This document shows positions 39,405 to 47,845 of a stretch of 64,000 bases of DNA, one piece after another (within the stretch, counting starts at the first letter, position 1; each line of letters begins with the position of its first letter). Under the pieces are notes generated by a model. It was not told the origin of the DNA. It saw only the letters and a program-made list of their open reading frames with translations, and made no database searches. The stretch is taken from NCBI RefSeq assembly GCF_007830615.1, contig NZ_VLLI01000001.1, positions 372,001 through 436,000 on the forward strand, given 5' to 3'. The position numbers and the translations under genes were made by a program. This stretch comes from Mucilaginibacter frigoritolerans. GTDB taxonomy: Bacteria; Bacteroidota; Bacteroidia; Sphingobacteriales; Sphingobacteriaceae.

Positions 39405-40262
39405 ATGAATAATATTATTGTTTTTGGCGCTTCTGGTCAGTTGGGTCAATGTCTAAAAAATATTGCGTCAAAAAAAGTAATTACTAATATATATTTTCTC
39501 TCGTCAAGTGAAGCTAATATATTAGATACAGAGACTTTGAAAAAAGTTTTTGAAGCTTATAATCCCGAGTATGTTATAAATTGTGCAGCTTATACTGCTG
39601 TTGATAAAGCAGAAGATGATCAGGAAATGGCTTTGAAAATTAATAAAACAGGAGTTGAAAACTTAAGCCATGCTTGCGTAGAACATAGTTCAACACTTAT
39701 TCATATATCTACTGATTTTGTTTTTAAGGGCGATAAGGCCAAACCGCTTACAGAAGTTGACGAAACAAAACCTGTAAGCGTATACGGAAAAACAAAATTG
39801 GATGGAGAAAAAGTTATTGAGTCTCTCTTAAAAAAAATCTTTATTATTCGTACAGGTTGGCTGTACTCCGAATATGGGAATAATTTTGCCAAAACCATGT
39901 TGCGCCTTGGATCCGAAAAAGACGAATTGAAAATTATCGCCGATCAGGTTGGAACCCCAACTTACGCTATTGATCTGGCATCAACTATACTACAAATAAT
40001 TAAAAGTGGAAACACAGCTTACGGAATTTATCATTACAGTAATGAAGGGGTAACTTCATGGTATGATTTTGCCAAAGCCATATTTGATATAGCTGATATT
40101 GAAATAAAAGCAATTCCGGTAAAAACGGAGGAGTATCTTACTAAAGCAACACGTCCGCCTTATTCTGTATTGGATAAAAGTAAAATTAAAAAGGAATTTA
40201 ACTTAGAAATTCCTTATTGGCGGGATAGTTTAATAACTTGCATCAACAAGCTAAAACAATAA
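39405..40262 (+). CDS. rfbD: dTDP-4-dehydrorhamnose reductase
   Basis: 285 aa, RmlD family. FGASGQLGQ near residues 7-15 binds the nucleotide; ISTDFVFKG and the catalytic YGKTKLDGE (Tyr-x3-Lys) near 126-134 follow. It performs the last step of dTDP-L-rhamnose synthesis. A -7 box TATGTTTG (39372-39379) lies 25 bp before the ATG, so it probably has its own promoter after the fcl terminator. rfbA follows 12 bp later. rfbB and rfbC, needed for the same pathway, are absent from this window. Confidence 0.95.
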   Translation: MNNIIVFGASGQLGQCLKNIASKKVITNIYFLSSSEANILDTETLKKVFEAYNPEYVINCAAYTAVDKAEDDQEMALKINKTGVENLSHACVEHSSTLIHISTDFVFKGDKAKPLTEVDETKPVSVYGKTKLDGEKVIESLLKKIFIIRTGWLYSEYGNNFAKTMLRLGSEKDELKIIADQVGTPTYAIDLASTILQIIKSGNTAYGIYHYSNEGVTSWYDFAKAIFDIADIEIKAIPVKTEEYLTKATRPPYSVLDKSKIKKEFNLEIPYWRDSLITCINKLKQ

Positions 40263-40274
40263 TATTAAGGTTAC

Positions 40275-41144
40275 ATGAAAGGAATAATTTTAGCAGGCGG
40301 ATCAGGCACCAGGCTTTATCCCATAACAAAGGCCATAAGCAAGCAATTGATGCCGATTTATGATAAGCCGATGATATACTATCCGTTGTCTGTTTTAATG
40401 CTGGCTGATATCAGGGAGATTTTAATTATTACTACCCCTGAAGATAATGAAAGCTTTAAACGTCTACTAGGGGACGGTAATGAGTTAGGATGTCATTTTG
40501 AGTTTGCTATACAAGAAAAGCCTAATGGACTTGCCCAGGCATTTGTGATAGGTGAAAAGTTTATCGGGGATGATAAAGCCGCACTGATTTTGGGCGATAA
40601 CATATTTTACGGAGCTGGTTTTAGTAAACTTGTTCAAAGTTTTAATAACGTTGAAGGAGCAGCCATATTTGCTTATCCGGTTGCCGACCCTGAAAGATAT
40701 GGTGTCGTAGAGTTTGATGAAGATTTTAAAGCAGTATCTATTGAAGAAAAGCCGGTTCACCCAAAATCAAATTTTGCAGTACCTGGGCTTTATTTTTATG
40801 ATAACAATGTTATAAAAATTGCAAAAAATTTAGAGCCATCGCCACGCGGAGAATATGAGATTACCGACGTAAATAAATATTATCTGCAACAAGGTGATTT
40901 AAATGTAGGCGTAATGGATAGAGGCACAGCATGGCTGGATACAGGTACATTTGATTCATTAAGTGACGCTTCAGAATTTGTTAGGGTAATTGAAAAACGG
41001 CAGGCTACAAAAATTGGCTGTATTGAAGAGGTTGCCTACCGTATGGGATTTATTGGCGATGAACAGTTGAAACTGTTGGTTGCAAAATATATAAAAAGCG
41101 GTTACGGAGCCTATTTGCAAACCTTACTACCTCAAAGAACTTAG
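40275..41144 (+). CDS. rfbA: Glucose-1-phosphate thymidylyltransferase
   Basis: 289 aa, RmlA type. [20 protein letters not shown] (about residues 6-25) is the nucleotidyltransferase signature, and [11 protein letters not shown] near 103-113 carries the metal-binding aspartate. It makes dTDP-glucose, the first step toward dTDP-rhamnose. It converges with miaA, with 9 bp between the stop codons. A terminator hairpin lies just beyond, inside miaA. Confidence 0.97.
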   Translation: MKGIILAGGSGTRLYPITKAISKQLMPIYDKPMIYYPLSVLMLADIREILIITTPEDNESFKRLLGDGNELGCHFEFAIQEKPNGLAQAFVIGEKFIGDDKAALILGDNIFYGAGFSKLVQSFNNVEGAAIFAYPVADPERYGVVEFDEDFKAVSIEEKPVHPKSNFAVPGLYFYDNNVIKIAKNLEPSPRGEYEITDVNKYYLQQGDLNVGVMDRGTAWLDTGTFDSLSDASEFVRVIEKRQATKIGCIEEVAYRMGFIGDEQLKLLVAKYIKSGYGAYLQTLLPQRT

Positions 41145-41153
41145 GTGCTTCAT

Positions 41154-42068
41154 TTATTTGATTGCTGATACCATTTCAGCAATCAAATCTTTATTGTCCG
41201 GTCTCATCCAGATTATTTCCTTGTCTCTTCCAAACCAGGTAATTTGCCTTTTAGCAAACCTGCGTGTGTTTTGTTTAATTAGTTCGATTGCCCTATCCAA
41301 ATCAATTTGTTCATCAAAATAATTAAACAGTTCGCTATAGCCTACAGTGTTTAAAGCATTTAAATGTCTATAAGCTAAAAGAGATTTTACTTCCTCAATT
41401 AGGCCATTTTTTACCATTTCGTCAACTCTATAGTTAATTTGCTGATAAAGTTTTTCCCTTGGCAGGTTCAGGCCTAGCTTTACAACCCTAAATGGGCGTT
41501 TGTTCACATTTAATTTACGGAATGATGAAAATGGTTTGCCGGTACTTTCAAATACCTCTATGGCTCTTATTAAGCGCTGTGGGTTGTTGAGATCCACCTG
41601 TTCGTAATAAACAGGGTCAGCAATTTTTAGTCGTTGTTGCAAATCAGCTATTCCTTTTTCTTCAAACTCCAGGTTTAGTTTTTCTTTTAAGCCAGGCCGC
41701 ATGTCAGGAAATTCATCAAATCCTTCACACACAGCTTTTATAAATAAGCCCGAGCCTCCTGCTAATATGACATAATTGTGTTTATCAAAAAGCTTATTTA
41801 ATAGCTCAAGCGCCTGTACTTCATAGTCCCAAGCTGTGTAGTTTTCTGTAATTGATAAGTTATTAATAAAAAAATGCTTAGCGGCCGCCAGTTCCTGCTT
41901 TGAAGGTTTAGCAGTGCCAATTGACATTTCTTGATAGAATTGTCTTGAATCAGCAGACAGGATATCCGTTTTATAATGATGGGCTAATTGAATAGCAGCA
42001 GCAGTTTTACCGGAAGCAGTGGGGCCGATAATTACAATAAGGGTTTTTTCTGATAGTTCATCATTCAT
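41154..42068 (-). CDS. miaA: tRNA dimethylallyltransferase
   Basis: 304 aa. The P-loop GPTASGKT is at residues 15-22, and DSRQFYQEMSIGTAKPS is the conserved substrate block. It adds an isoprenoid to A37 of tRNAs reading UNN codons. It heads no clear operon; the acidic PRiA4-type gene lies 71 bp upstream in the same direction. The final codons double as half of a convergent terminator. Confidence 0.97.
   Translation of the reverse strand: MNDELSEKTLIVIIGPTASGKTAAAIQLAHHYKTDILSADSRQFYQEMSIGTAKPSKQELAAAKHFFINNLSITENYTAWDYEVQALELLNKLFDKHNYVILAGGSGLFIKAVCEGFDEFPDMRPGLKEKLNLEFEEKGIADLQQRLKIADPVYYEQVDLNNPQRLIRAIEVFESTGKPFSSFRKLNVNKRPFRVVKLGLNLPREKLYQQINYRVDEMVKNGLIEEVKSLLAYRHLNALNTVGYSELFNYFDEQIDLDRAIELIKQNTRRFAKRQITWFGRDKEIIWMRPDNKDLIAEMVSAIK
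41157..41192. terminator. Terminator for rfbA embedded in the 3' end of miaA
   Basis: A perfect 12-bp stem TTTGATTGCTGA (41157-41168) with 41176-41187, loop TACCATT, followed by TCTTTATTG on the plus strand. The hairpin lies within the last codons of miaA, next to its stop at 41154. Confidence 0.7.
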
Positions 42069-42139
42069 AATTGATTAGAAAAATCTGATTGATTATTAAT
42101 GTAGAATTATGAATAACAAACTATCAGCAACAGACTCAA

Positions 42140-42787
42140 TTAATAATCATCACCACCTGACAATTTAGCGTCATCATCAAATCCTTCATCGTCATGAAAT
42201 TCACTGCCAAACTCATCATCTTCCTCATCGTCCAGTTTCTTTTCTTCTTCGTCCTCTTCTCCGGAATCTGCTATTTCAGAAAACTCTTCAGCATCGTCTT
42301 CGCCATAAGTCATTTCGTTTAAGAAATCAAATTCATCACTTTCAGCAGGAGCGATTGGGGTATTTAATATATTACCAAATTGTTTCGGTGCTTCGCCTAC
42401 AGATTTTATAACTGCAGGATAAACAACGCCCGGTGTTTCATCCAATATGATTTTCATTAATTCAACATGAAAATCAAAAGGCCGGTCAAAGTTAAAGGTG
42501 TAATAAAACTTTTGATGAGGATCATCAATATAGCTCAATAGTTTTACCTTATCCATTAAGGCAATCTTTCGATCTATCCTTTTTTGGTTGGGTAAATAAG
42601 TAATTTCTTCCCCTTTCATCCATTGATCATTGCTGATATAAAATGATGAAGGATATTCCGAATTATAACCGGTTGACTGATGGATAGCTCTGTGAAGGTC
42701 CTCAAATGTTTGATTTGATTTTACATCAATTTCCCTTATAACATCATCGTAGTCTTCAAAAGTAATCCTGAACCTGTATAGCGCCAT
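42140..42787 (-). CDS. PRiA4 ORF-3-like protein with acidic tail
   Basis: 215 aa. The first 130 residues (YRFRITFEDYDDVIREIDVK, then FEDLHRAIHQSTGY and DRPFDFHVELMKI) match the plasmid pRiA4b ORF-3 family. The last 70 residues are dominated by Asp and Glu. Function is unknown; the old name does not imply a plasmid origin. Location next to cca and miaA suggests an ordinary chromosomal gene, and I recall this neighbourhood in other Bacteroidota. Confidence 0.8.
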   Translation of the reverse strand: MALYRFRITFEDYDDVIREIDVKSNQTFEDLHRAIHQSTGYNSEYPSSFYISNDQWMKGEEITYLPNQKRIDRKIALMDKVKLLSYIDDPHQKFYYTFNFDRPFDFHVELMKIILDETPGVVYPAVIKSVGEAPKQFGNILNTPIAPAESDEFDFLNEMTYGEDDAEEFSEIADSGEEDEEEKKLDDEEDDEFGSEFHDDEGFDDDAKLSGGDDY

Positions 42788-42900
42788 TTTTAGTATTTTT
42801 TACAAAAGTAATAATGTTGATTTAATTTACGATTTTAGATTGCGATTTGTGAATTCTTTAAGGCTTATTTAAAAATTCTGCCTTCTTAACAGTGGACTAT

Positions 42901-44319
42901 CTAAAACTGCAAATCGTTACCCACAACTTTTAAGCCAATTTCTGTTCCTTTAATAATGGTAAAATTCAGCGCAGCTTCGCGCGAGTTAGGGATTTCGCCT
43001 TCAAGTATAGCTTCCCTTATTTGATTTTTAATAATACCTACTTCCCGGCCCTCTTTTATACCGAACAATTGCATAATATCTGTGCCGGTTACAGGTGGTT
43101 GCCAGTTGCGGATACTATCCCTCTCCTCTACATCTTTTAATTTTTGCTGAACGAGTTCAAAATTCTGACGGTATTTTTTTACTTTATATTCATTTTTTGT
43201 GGTAATGTCTGCTTTGCATAACAGCATCAGGCTTTCAATATCGTTACCTGCCTCAAATAATAAACGCCTTACAGCAGAGTCTGTAACTATTGATTGTGCC
43301 AAAACAATAGGGCGTAAGTGCAATTGTACCATTTTTTGCACAAACTTCATTTTTTCATTTAACGGTAATTTTAATTGGGCAAATATTTTAGGAACCTGAC
43401 GAGCCCCCCGGTCTTCATGACCATGAAATGTCCAGCCGTGGCCTGGTTCAAAACGCTTTGTGGCAGGTTTTGCAATATCATGCAATATAGCAGCCCATCG
43501 CAGCCAAAGATCGTCTGTGGTTTCGCAAATATTGTCCAGTACCTGTAAAGTGTGGTAAAAATTGTCTTTATGGCCCTTTCCGTCAATGTACTCCACACCG
43601 TAAAGCGCAACCATTTGTGGGAATATTTTATGCAGCAAACCCGTATCAAACAAATAATTAAAACCTATTGATGGTTTTTTAGATAAAATAATTTTGTTCA
43701 ATTCATCTGTTATTCTTTCTTGCGAAACAATACTTATTCTTTCTGTATTTTCTTTAATGGCTAATACAGATAACTCATCAATCCTGAAATTAAGTTGTGA
43801 GGCAAAGCGTATGGCTCTGAGCATGCGCAATGGATCATCAGAAAACGTTTCAACTGGGTTTAACGGTGTTCTTATTAGTTTTTGATCCAAATCAGCTATC
43901 CCGTTAAACGGATCTAACAATTGACCGTAAGCTTCTGGATTTAAGGAGATAGCCAGCGCATTTATAGTAAAGTCACGCCGTTTTTGATCATCTTCCAGCG
44001 TGCCATCTTCAACTATTGGTTTTCTTGAATCAAGACGGTACGATTCTTTACGAGCACCAACAAATTCAATTTCGAGGTCCTGGTATTTAAGTGACGCCGT
44101 TCCGAAGTTTTTGAAAACAGAGAGTTTAACGTTTAACTTTTTTGCAACACTTTCTGCAAATGAAATTCCGTTACCTATTACAACTATATCAATATCCTTT
44201 GACGGCCTTTGTAAAAAAACATCACGTACAAAACCCCCAATTGCATAAACAGGTATATTATGTTCAGCAGCCAGTTTTGAAATTACCGGGAATATAGAAT
44301 GTTGGAGGTGTTGTTTCAT
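42901..44319 (-). CDS. cca: CCA-adding tRNA nucleotidyltransferase with HD domain
   Basis: 472 aa. GGFVRDVFLQRPSKDIDIVV (residues 28-47) is the class II nucleotidyltransferase site with D42 and D44; RRDFTINALA and RMLRAIRFASQLNF are the next conserved blocks. A phosphohydrolase HD domain follows (ILHDIAKP, H280-D281). It builds or repairs the tRNA 3' CCA, needed here because only tRNA-Tyr of the five tRNAs encodes CCA. Confidence 0.95.
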   Translation of the reverse strand: MKQHLQHSIFPVISKLAAEHNIPVYAIGGFVRDVFLQRPSKDIDIVVIGNGISFAESVAKKLNVKLSVFKNFGTASLKYQDLEIEFVGARKESYRLDSRKPIVEDGTLEDDQKRRDFTINALAISLNPEAYGQLLDPFNGIADLDQKLIRTPLNPVETFSDDPLRMLRAIRFASQLNFRIDELSVLAIKENTERISIVSQERITDELNKIILSKKPSIGFNYLFDTGLLHKIFPQMVALYGVEYIDGKGHKDNFYHTLQVLDNICETTDDLWLRWAAILHDIAKPATKRFEPGHGWTFHGHEDRGARQVPKIFAQLKLPLNEKMKFVQKMVQLHLRPIVLAQSIVTDSAVRRLLFEAGNDIESLMLLCKADITTKNEYKVKKYRQNFELVQQKLKDVEERDSIRNWQPPVTGTDIMQLFGIKEGREVGIIKNQIREAILEGEIPNSREAALNFTIIKGTEIGLKVVGNDLQF

Positions 44320-44389
44320 TAAATTAAAAATTTATTGATCTCAGATTTGTTTTAAGAGAATGGTAGAATAACTCTTAATCTTAATCAAT

Positions 44390-44956
44390 TTATTTCCTGA
44401 TAAATTCAAATCTCCCATCGGGCGCAAGCCGCATTATGGTTGAGGGTGTTTTGATTTCCATATCATATTGATCCAGATCAACAACATAATCAACCCCATC
44501 AATTATCTCAGAATCAATTTGTGAAAAATATTGTGGAGATGGTTTACCACTTATATTAGCTGATGTTGATACCAGCGGTTTGCGCATTCTTTGTATCAAT
44601 TGCTCACAAAAATGGTGTTTTACAATTCTGATTCCAATACTGCCATCATTACTGATTAGTGCAGGTGAAATGTTTTTAGCCCCGGGCATAACCAGTGTTA
44701 ACGGGCTTTCAGCGTATTCAATCAAATCAAAAGCTAATGGGTTAACATTGCTAACATAGCTTTCCAGCTTATTTGCTGTATCTAATAGAATTATCATGCT
44801 TTTAGCTTCGTCCCGCTGTTTAAGGCTATAAATTTTCTTTACAGCTTCTGTATTAGTGGCATCACATCCTATACCCCAAATGGTATCAGTAGGATAAAGG
44901 ATAATACCGCCATCCTGTATAACTTTAAGTGCTTTGGCAACTTCTTCTCTAAGCAT
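44390..44956 (-). CDS. tsaC: L-threonylcarbamoyladenylate synthase (TsaC/Sua5 family)
   Basis: 188 aa of the YrdC fold: GGIILYPTDTIWGIGCDATN (about residues 15-34), KQRDEAKSMIILL and PLVSTSANISGKPSP near 127-141. It activates threonine with bicarbonate for t6A37 tRNA modification. Short TsaC form without the Sua5 extension. Its start overlaps the end of the upstream GT9 gene by 8 bp, so they are translationally coupled. Confidence 0.94.
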   Translation of the reverse strand: MLREEVAKALKVIQDGGIILYPTDTIWGIGCDATNTEAVKKIYSLKQRDEAKSMIILLDTANKLESYVSNVNPLAFDLIEYAESPLTLVMPGAKNISPALISNDGSIGIRIVKHHFCEQLIQRMRKPLVSTSANISGKPSPQYFSQIDSEIIDGVDYVVDLDQYDMEIKTPSTIMRLAPDGRFEFIRK

Positions 44957-45938
44957 TTGGCAAATATAAGCTCATTGTATCAATGATTGTTAATTCATCT
45001 ATCAATTGCATACATTTTGGAATATCATACAGCGGGCAAACATTCTTAACACAAGGCTCACAATTCAATTTTCCGTAACGTATAACATTCAGGTTGTGCT
45101 TGTTGTATGGCGCTGTATTATATTCGTTGCCTGCTCCAAATAAAACAATAGTTGGTGTGCCAACACTATTAGCTAAATGCGCAGGACCTGAATCGGTAGT
45201 TAATACTGCAGCAGATGATGCCATCAATTGGCTTAAACCAACCAAATCAGTTTTGCCGGCCAGGTTTTCAATGCGATCTTTATTTTGCGCACTATCAATT
45301 ATTTGTTCAACAAAAGCACTCTCTTTTGGCGAGCCAATGAATTTGAAGGTTATATCCGGAAAGGTATTTGTGAGCGAGTTTATCAAGATATGCGCTTTCT
45401 CAACGGGCATTCTTCTGGATAATGCCTCTGAATTGAAATTAACCAGCACTTGTTTTTGATTTATTGGTACAGAGTTTTCAATAAGTAGCCTTACCGATCT
45501 GTTATTGATTTTTTTACCCGAAAATTGTTCCAGCAATGATAGGTATTCATCAACCCGGTGAACATTCACTGGTTTTTTATACAAATTGGTGAAAAGTAAA
45601 AAACTACCATCTTTATTAAAGCCTATGCGCTTAACAGCTCCGCTTGCCCACCCCAATACTGTTGATGAAAGGGAAGTGGGAAGGTTGAAAAACAGGTCAT
45701 ACTTTTTGGCCTTAAGTGTTTTACCAAAACGAAATGCCCCGCGCAGCCCTTTATATTCCTGTTTTGAAAAAGGATAAACAGTATTTAGGCCTGAAATAAG
45801 TGCAGCAAGACCAGAGAGCTCTTTTTTTACAATAACATCAACCAAAGCATCAGGATAAGATTGTTTAACGGCATTAATAAAGGCAGTGCTCATTATTACA
45901 TCACCAAGCCAGTTTGGCAACCTTATCAATATTTTCAT
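44949..45938 (-). CDS. Glycosyltransferase family 9 (heptosyltransferase-like)
   Basis: 329 aa. KILIRLPNWLGDVIMSTAFI at the N terminus and TTDSGPAHLANSVGTPTIVL near 244-263 are the ADP-heptosyltransferase family hallmarks. FGAGNEYNTAPY follows. It is likely involved in LPS/lipooligosaccharide core synthesis; whether the donor is heptose is unknown. Cotranscribed with tsaC. Confidence 0.9.
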   Translation of the reverse strand: MKILIRLPNWLGDVIMSTAFINAVKQSYPDALVDVIVKKELSGLAALISGLNTVYPFSKQEYKGLRGAFRFGKTLKAKKYDLFFNLPTSLSSTVLGWASGAVKRIGFNKDGSFLLFTNLYKKPVNVHRVDEYLSLLEQFSGKKINNRSVRLLIENSVPINQKQVLVNFNSEALSRRMPVEKAHILINSLTNTFPDITFKFIGSPKESAFVEQIIDSAQNKDRIENLAGKTDLVGLSQLMASSAAVLTTDSGPAHLANSVGTPTIVLFGAGNEYNTAPYNKHNLNVIRYGKLNCEPCVKNVCPLYDIPKCMQLIDELTIIDTMSLYLPNA

Positions 45939-45988
45939 ATGTATGAAATGAAGTATTTAGTGGAGAACCGTAAATAATGAACAAAAAG

Positions 45989-46024
45989 AAATGAGCAGAC
46001 AATTATGGAATTGTCCGCTCATTT
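45989..46024 (-). terminator. Terminator after dapD
   Basis: Arms 45989-46004 and 46009-46024 pair at 15 of 16 positions with loop of 4 nt. Read on the minus strand it is followed by CTTTTTG. It lies 18 bp after the dapD stop. Confidence 0.8.
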
Positions 46025-46041
46025 TTATTCAATTATTATTT

Positions 46042-46857
46042 TTATACCGCAACGTTATTTTCCCTTAAAGCGTCATTTAAGGAAGTTTTTTTGTCGGTTG
46101 ATTCTTTTCGTTTTCCTATAATTAAAGCACAAGGTACCTGGAAATCGCCTGCGGGGAATTTTTTGGTGTATGAACCAGGAATTACTACAGAGCGTGCAGG
46201 CACATGACCTTTATATTCAATCGGTGTGTCGTGCGTTACGTCAATAATTTTAGTTGAAGCTGTTAATACAACATTTGCACCTAAAACCACTTCCGATTCT
46301 AAATGTACACCTTCAACAACTATTGCCCTTGAACCTAAAAAGCAATTGTCTTCAATAATAACGGGAGAGGCTTGTACCGGTTCCAATACACCGCCAATGC
46401 CAACGCCCCCGCTTAGGTGAACATGCTTTCCGATTTGGGCGCATGAGCCTACAGTTGCCCAGGTATCAACCATAGTCCCCTCATCAACAAAGGCGCCAAT
46501 ATTAACGTATGATGGCATCATAATAACACCTTTCGCTAAATGCGCCCCATAGCGCGCTATGGCATGTGGTACCACACGTACACCTGTTTTTGCATAGTCA
46601 GTTTTTAGTTTCATTTTGTCATGAAAAACAAACGGGCCTACTTCAATTTCTTCCATTTGCCTGGTTGGGAAATATAAAATCACAGCTTTTTTTACCCAAT
46701 CATTAGTATGCCATCTTGAACCAATTAGTTCGGCAGCACGTAAATTGCCTTTGTCTAACTTTTCAATAACAGTATCAATTGCATTGATATATTCGTTGTA
46801 ACGTAACAGGTTCCTGTCTTCCCAGGCCTCTTCAATTAATTTTTTCAGGTCTTGCAT
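46042..46857 (-). CDS. dapD: 2,3,4,5-tetrahydropyridine-2,6-dicarboxylate N-succinyltransferase
   Basis: 271 aa from the ATG at 46857; an extra TTG codon precedes it and is not needed. MQDLKKLIEEAWEDRNLL opens the N-terminal helical domain; left-handed beta-helix repeats follow with VNIGAFVDEGTMVDTWATVG and IGGVLEPVQASPVIIEDNCF. It uses succinyl-CoA in the succinylase route to diaminopimelate and lysine, for peptidoglycan. It is divergent from the S4 gene. Confidence 0.96.
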   Translation of the reverse strand: MQDLKKLIEEAWEDRNLLRYNEYINAIDTVIEKLDKGNLRAAELIGSRWHTNDWVKKAVILYFPTRQMEEIEVGPFVFHDKMKLKTDYAKTGVRVVPHAIARYGAHLAKGVIMMPSYVNIGAFVDEGTMVDTWATVGSCAQIGKHVHLSGGVGIGGVLEPVQASPVIIEDNCFLGSRAIVVEGVHLESEVVLGANVVLTASTKIIDVTHDTPIEYKGHVPARSVVIPGSYTKKFPAGDFQVPCALIIGKRKESTDKKTSLNDALRENNVAV

Positions 46858-46994
46858 CAATAAAAAACTTTTGGCAAATTAAAGGAATTTTAAGTGAATT
46901 TGCTTGTTGATTGTTTAAACGGGTTCACCTAATCTTGAATAACCGAACCAAATATCGTAATTAAATAAAACTTTGTAAGTTTGAACTTCAAATT

Positions 46995-47396
46995 ATGCCG
47001 GAAAAGGAAAAATTAAGAATAGATAAGTACCTGTGGGCAATTCGGATATTTAAAACCCGTACATTGGCAGCTGATGCCTGTAAGGCCGGAAGGGTAAAGT
47101 TAGATAGCCAAAATATCAAACCATCCCACGAAGTAAGGGTAGGTGAAATTTACCAGGTATCAAAAGGTATAGAACGTAAAGTTTTGAAGGTAACAGGTTT
47201 GCTTGAACAAAGGGCAGATGCTAAAACTGTGATTGATTTTTACGAGGATATTACTCCTGTTGAACAAACACAGGCTTTTAAATCGATGTTTCATGCTCCT
47301 ATTTTAAAACGCGACAGAGGAACAGGAAGACCAACAAAAAGGGACAGGAGAGAAATAGATGATTTGAAAGATGATTTTTTTGATAAAAAGAGTTGA
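46995..47396 (+). CDS. S4-domain RNA-binding protein (Hsp15-like)
   Basis: 133 aa. The S4 domain LRIDKYLWAIRIFKTRTLA through DSQNIKPSHEVRVGEIYQV occupies residues 6-65, then a basic tail (KRDRGTGRPTKRDRREIDD). E. coli Hsp15 (HslR) rescues stalled 50S subunits carrying peptidyl-tRNA; this is the nearest known role. A -7 box TAAGTTTG (46976-46983) lies 11 bp before the ATG, predicting an almost leaderless mRNA. Confidence 0.88.
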   Translation: MPEKEKLRIDKYLWAIRIFKTRTLAADACKAGRVKLDSQNIKPSHEVRVGEIYQVSKGIERKVLKVTGLLEQRADAKTVIDFYEDITPVEQTQAFKSMFHAPILKRDRGTGRPTKRDRREIDDLKDDFFDKKS

Positions 47397-47522
47397 AATT
47401 CCGTTTATTTCGTTATTTTTCTCAATTAATTTATAGTTGGTAATTGTACTAATAATCAAACACTTATTATTCAATAATCGTTTTATTAAATAAATGATTT
47501 CGTTATTTTTAGGAAGAAATTA

Positions 47523-47530
47523 TACTTTTG
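47523..47530 (+). promoter_or_regulatory. Putative -7 box before the small gene and wcaJ-like gene
   Basis: TACTTTTG matches TAnnTTTG, 44 bp before the small ORF at 47575. A TTTC (47498-47501) about 21 bp upstream could serve as -33 box. The stretch 47397-47520 is AT-rich and holds no other signal I can name. Confidence 0.45.
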
Positions 47531-47574
47531 ATAGAAATGTAGTAGAAAAAATCTTAATATGAAACATTAATATT

Positions 47575-47745
47575 ATGAAAAATAACCTCTACCGTAACTT
47601 ATTCACTCAACCTTGTCTTAATCCCACTGATAAGCATCCGGTTGGTAAAAAATATAAAATGACTTTATTTGATATCTACCTGAAGAAATATTTGAATCCT
47701 TTCATTCCCAATATTCCACAAAAACAGGCATTAAACTTAACTTAA
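47575..47745 (+). CDS. Small hypothetical protein (56 aa)
   Basis: An open frame of 56 codons (begins MKNNLYRNLFTQP; later KMTLFDIYLKKYLNPFIP) in the 449-bp gap between the S4 gene and the initiating sugar transferase. It has a promoter-like box upstream and ends in a hairpin that encloses its stop codon, which argues for a real gene or leader peptide. The protein is basic with no membrane segment and no family I recognise. Codon choice is unremarkable for the window. Confidence 0.4.
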   Translation: MKNNLYRNLFTQPCLNPTDKHPVGKKYKMTLFDIYLKKYLNPFIPNIPQKQALNLT

Positions 47746-47768
47746 TAAAAGGCATCTTATTAAGTTAA
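47737..47768 (+). repeat. Perfect 12-bp inverted repeat across the small ORF stop
   Basis: TTAACTTAATAA (47737-47748) and its exact complement (47757-47768) flank an 8-nt loop AAGGCATC. There is no T-run after it, so it may be an attenuator, mRNA end or protein-binding site rather than a full terminator. It lies 77 bp before the sugar-transferase gene. Confidence 0.65.
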
Positions 47769-47845
47769 AATGAAACCTTAACTTGCAGCACAATACCATT
47801 GTTAATATTGAGGCCATTTAATGGTACCATAATTTAACGTTTTAA

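Noticed and set aside
42140..42787. PRiA4 ORF-3 homology as evidence of plasmid or transposon DNA
   Set aside because: The family name is historical; the gene lies among conserved housekeeping genes with no mobile-element ends nearby.
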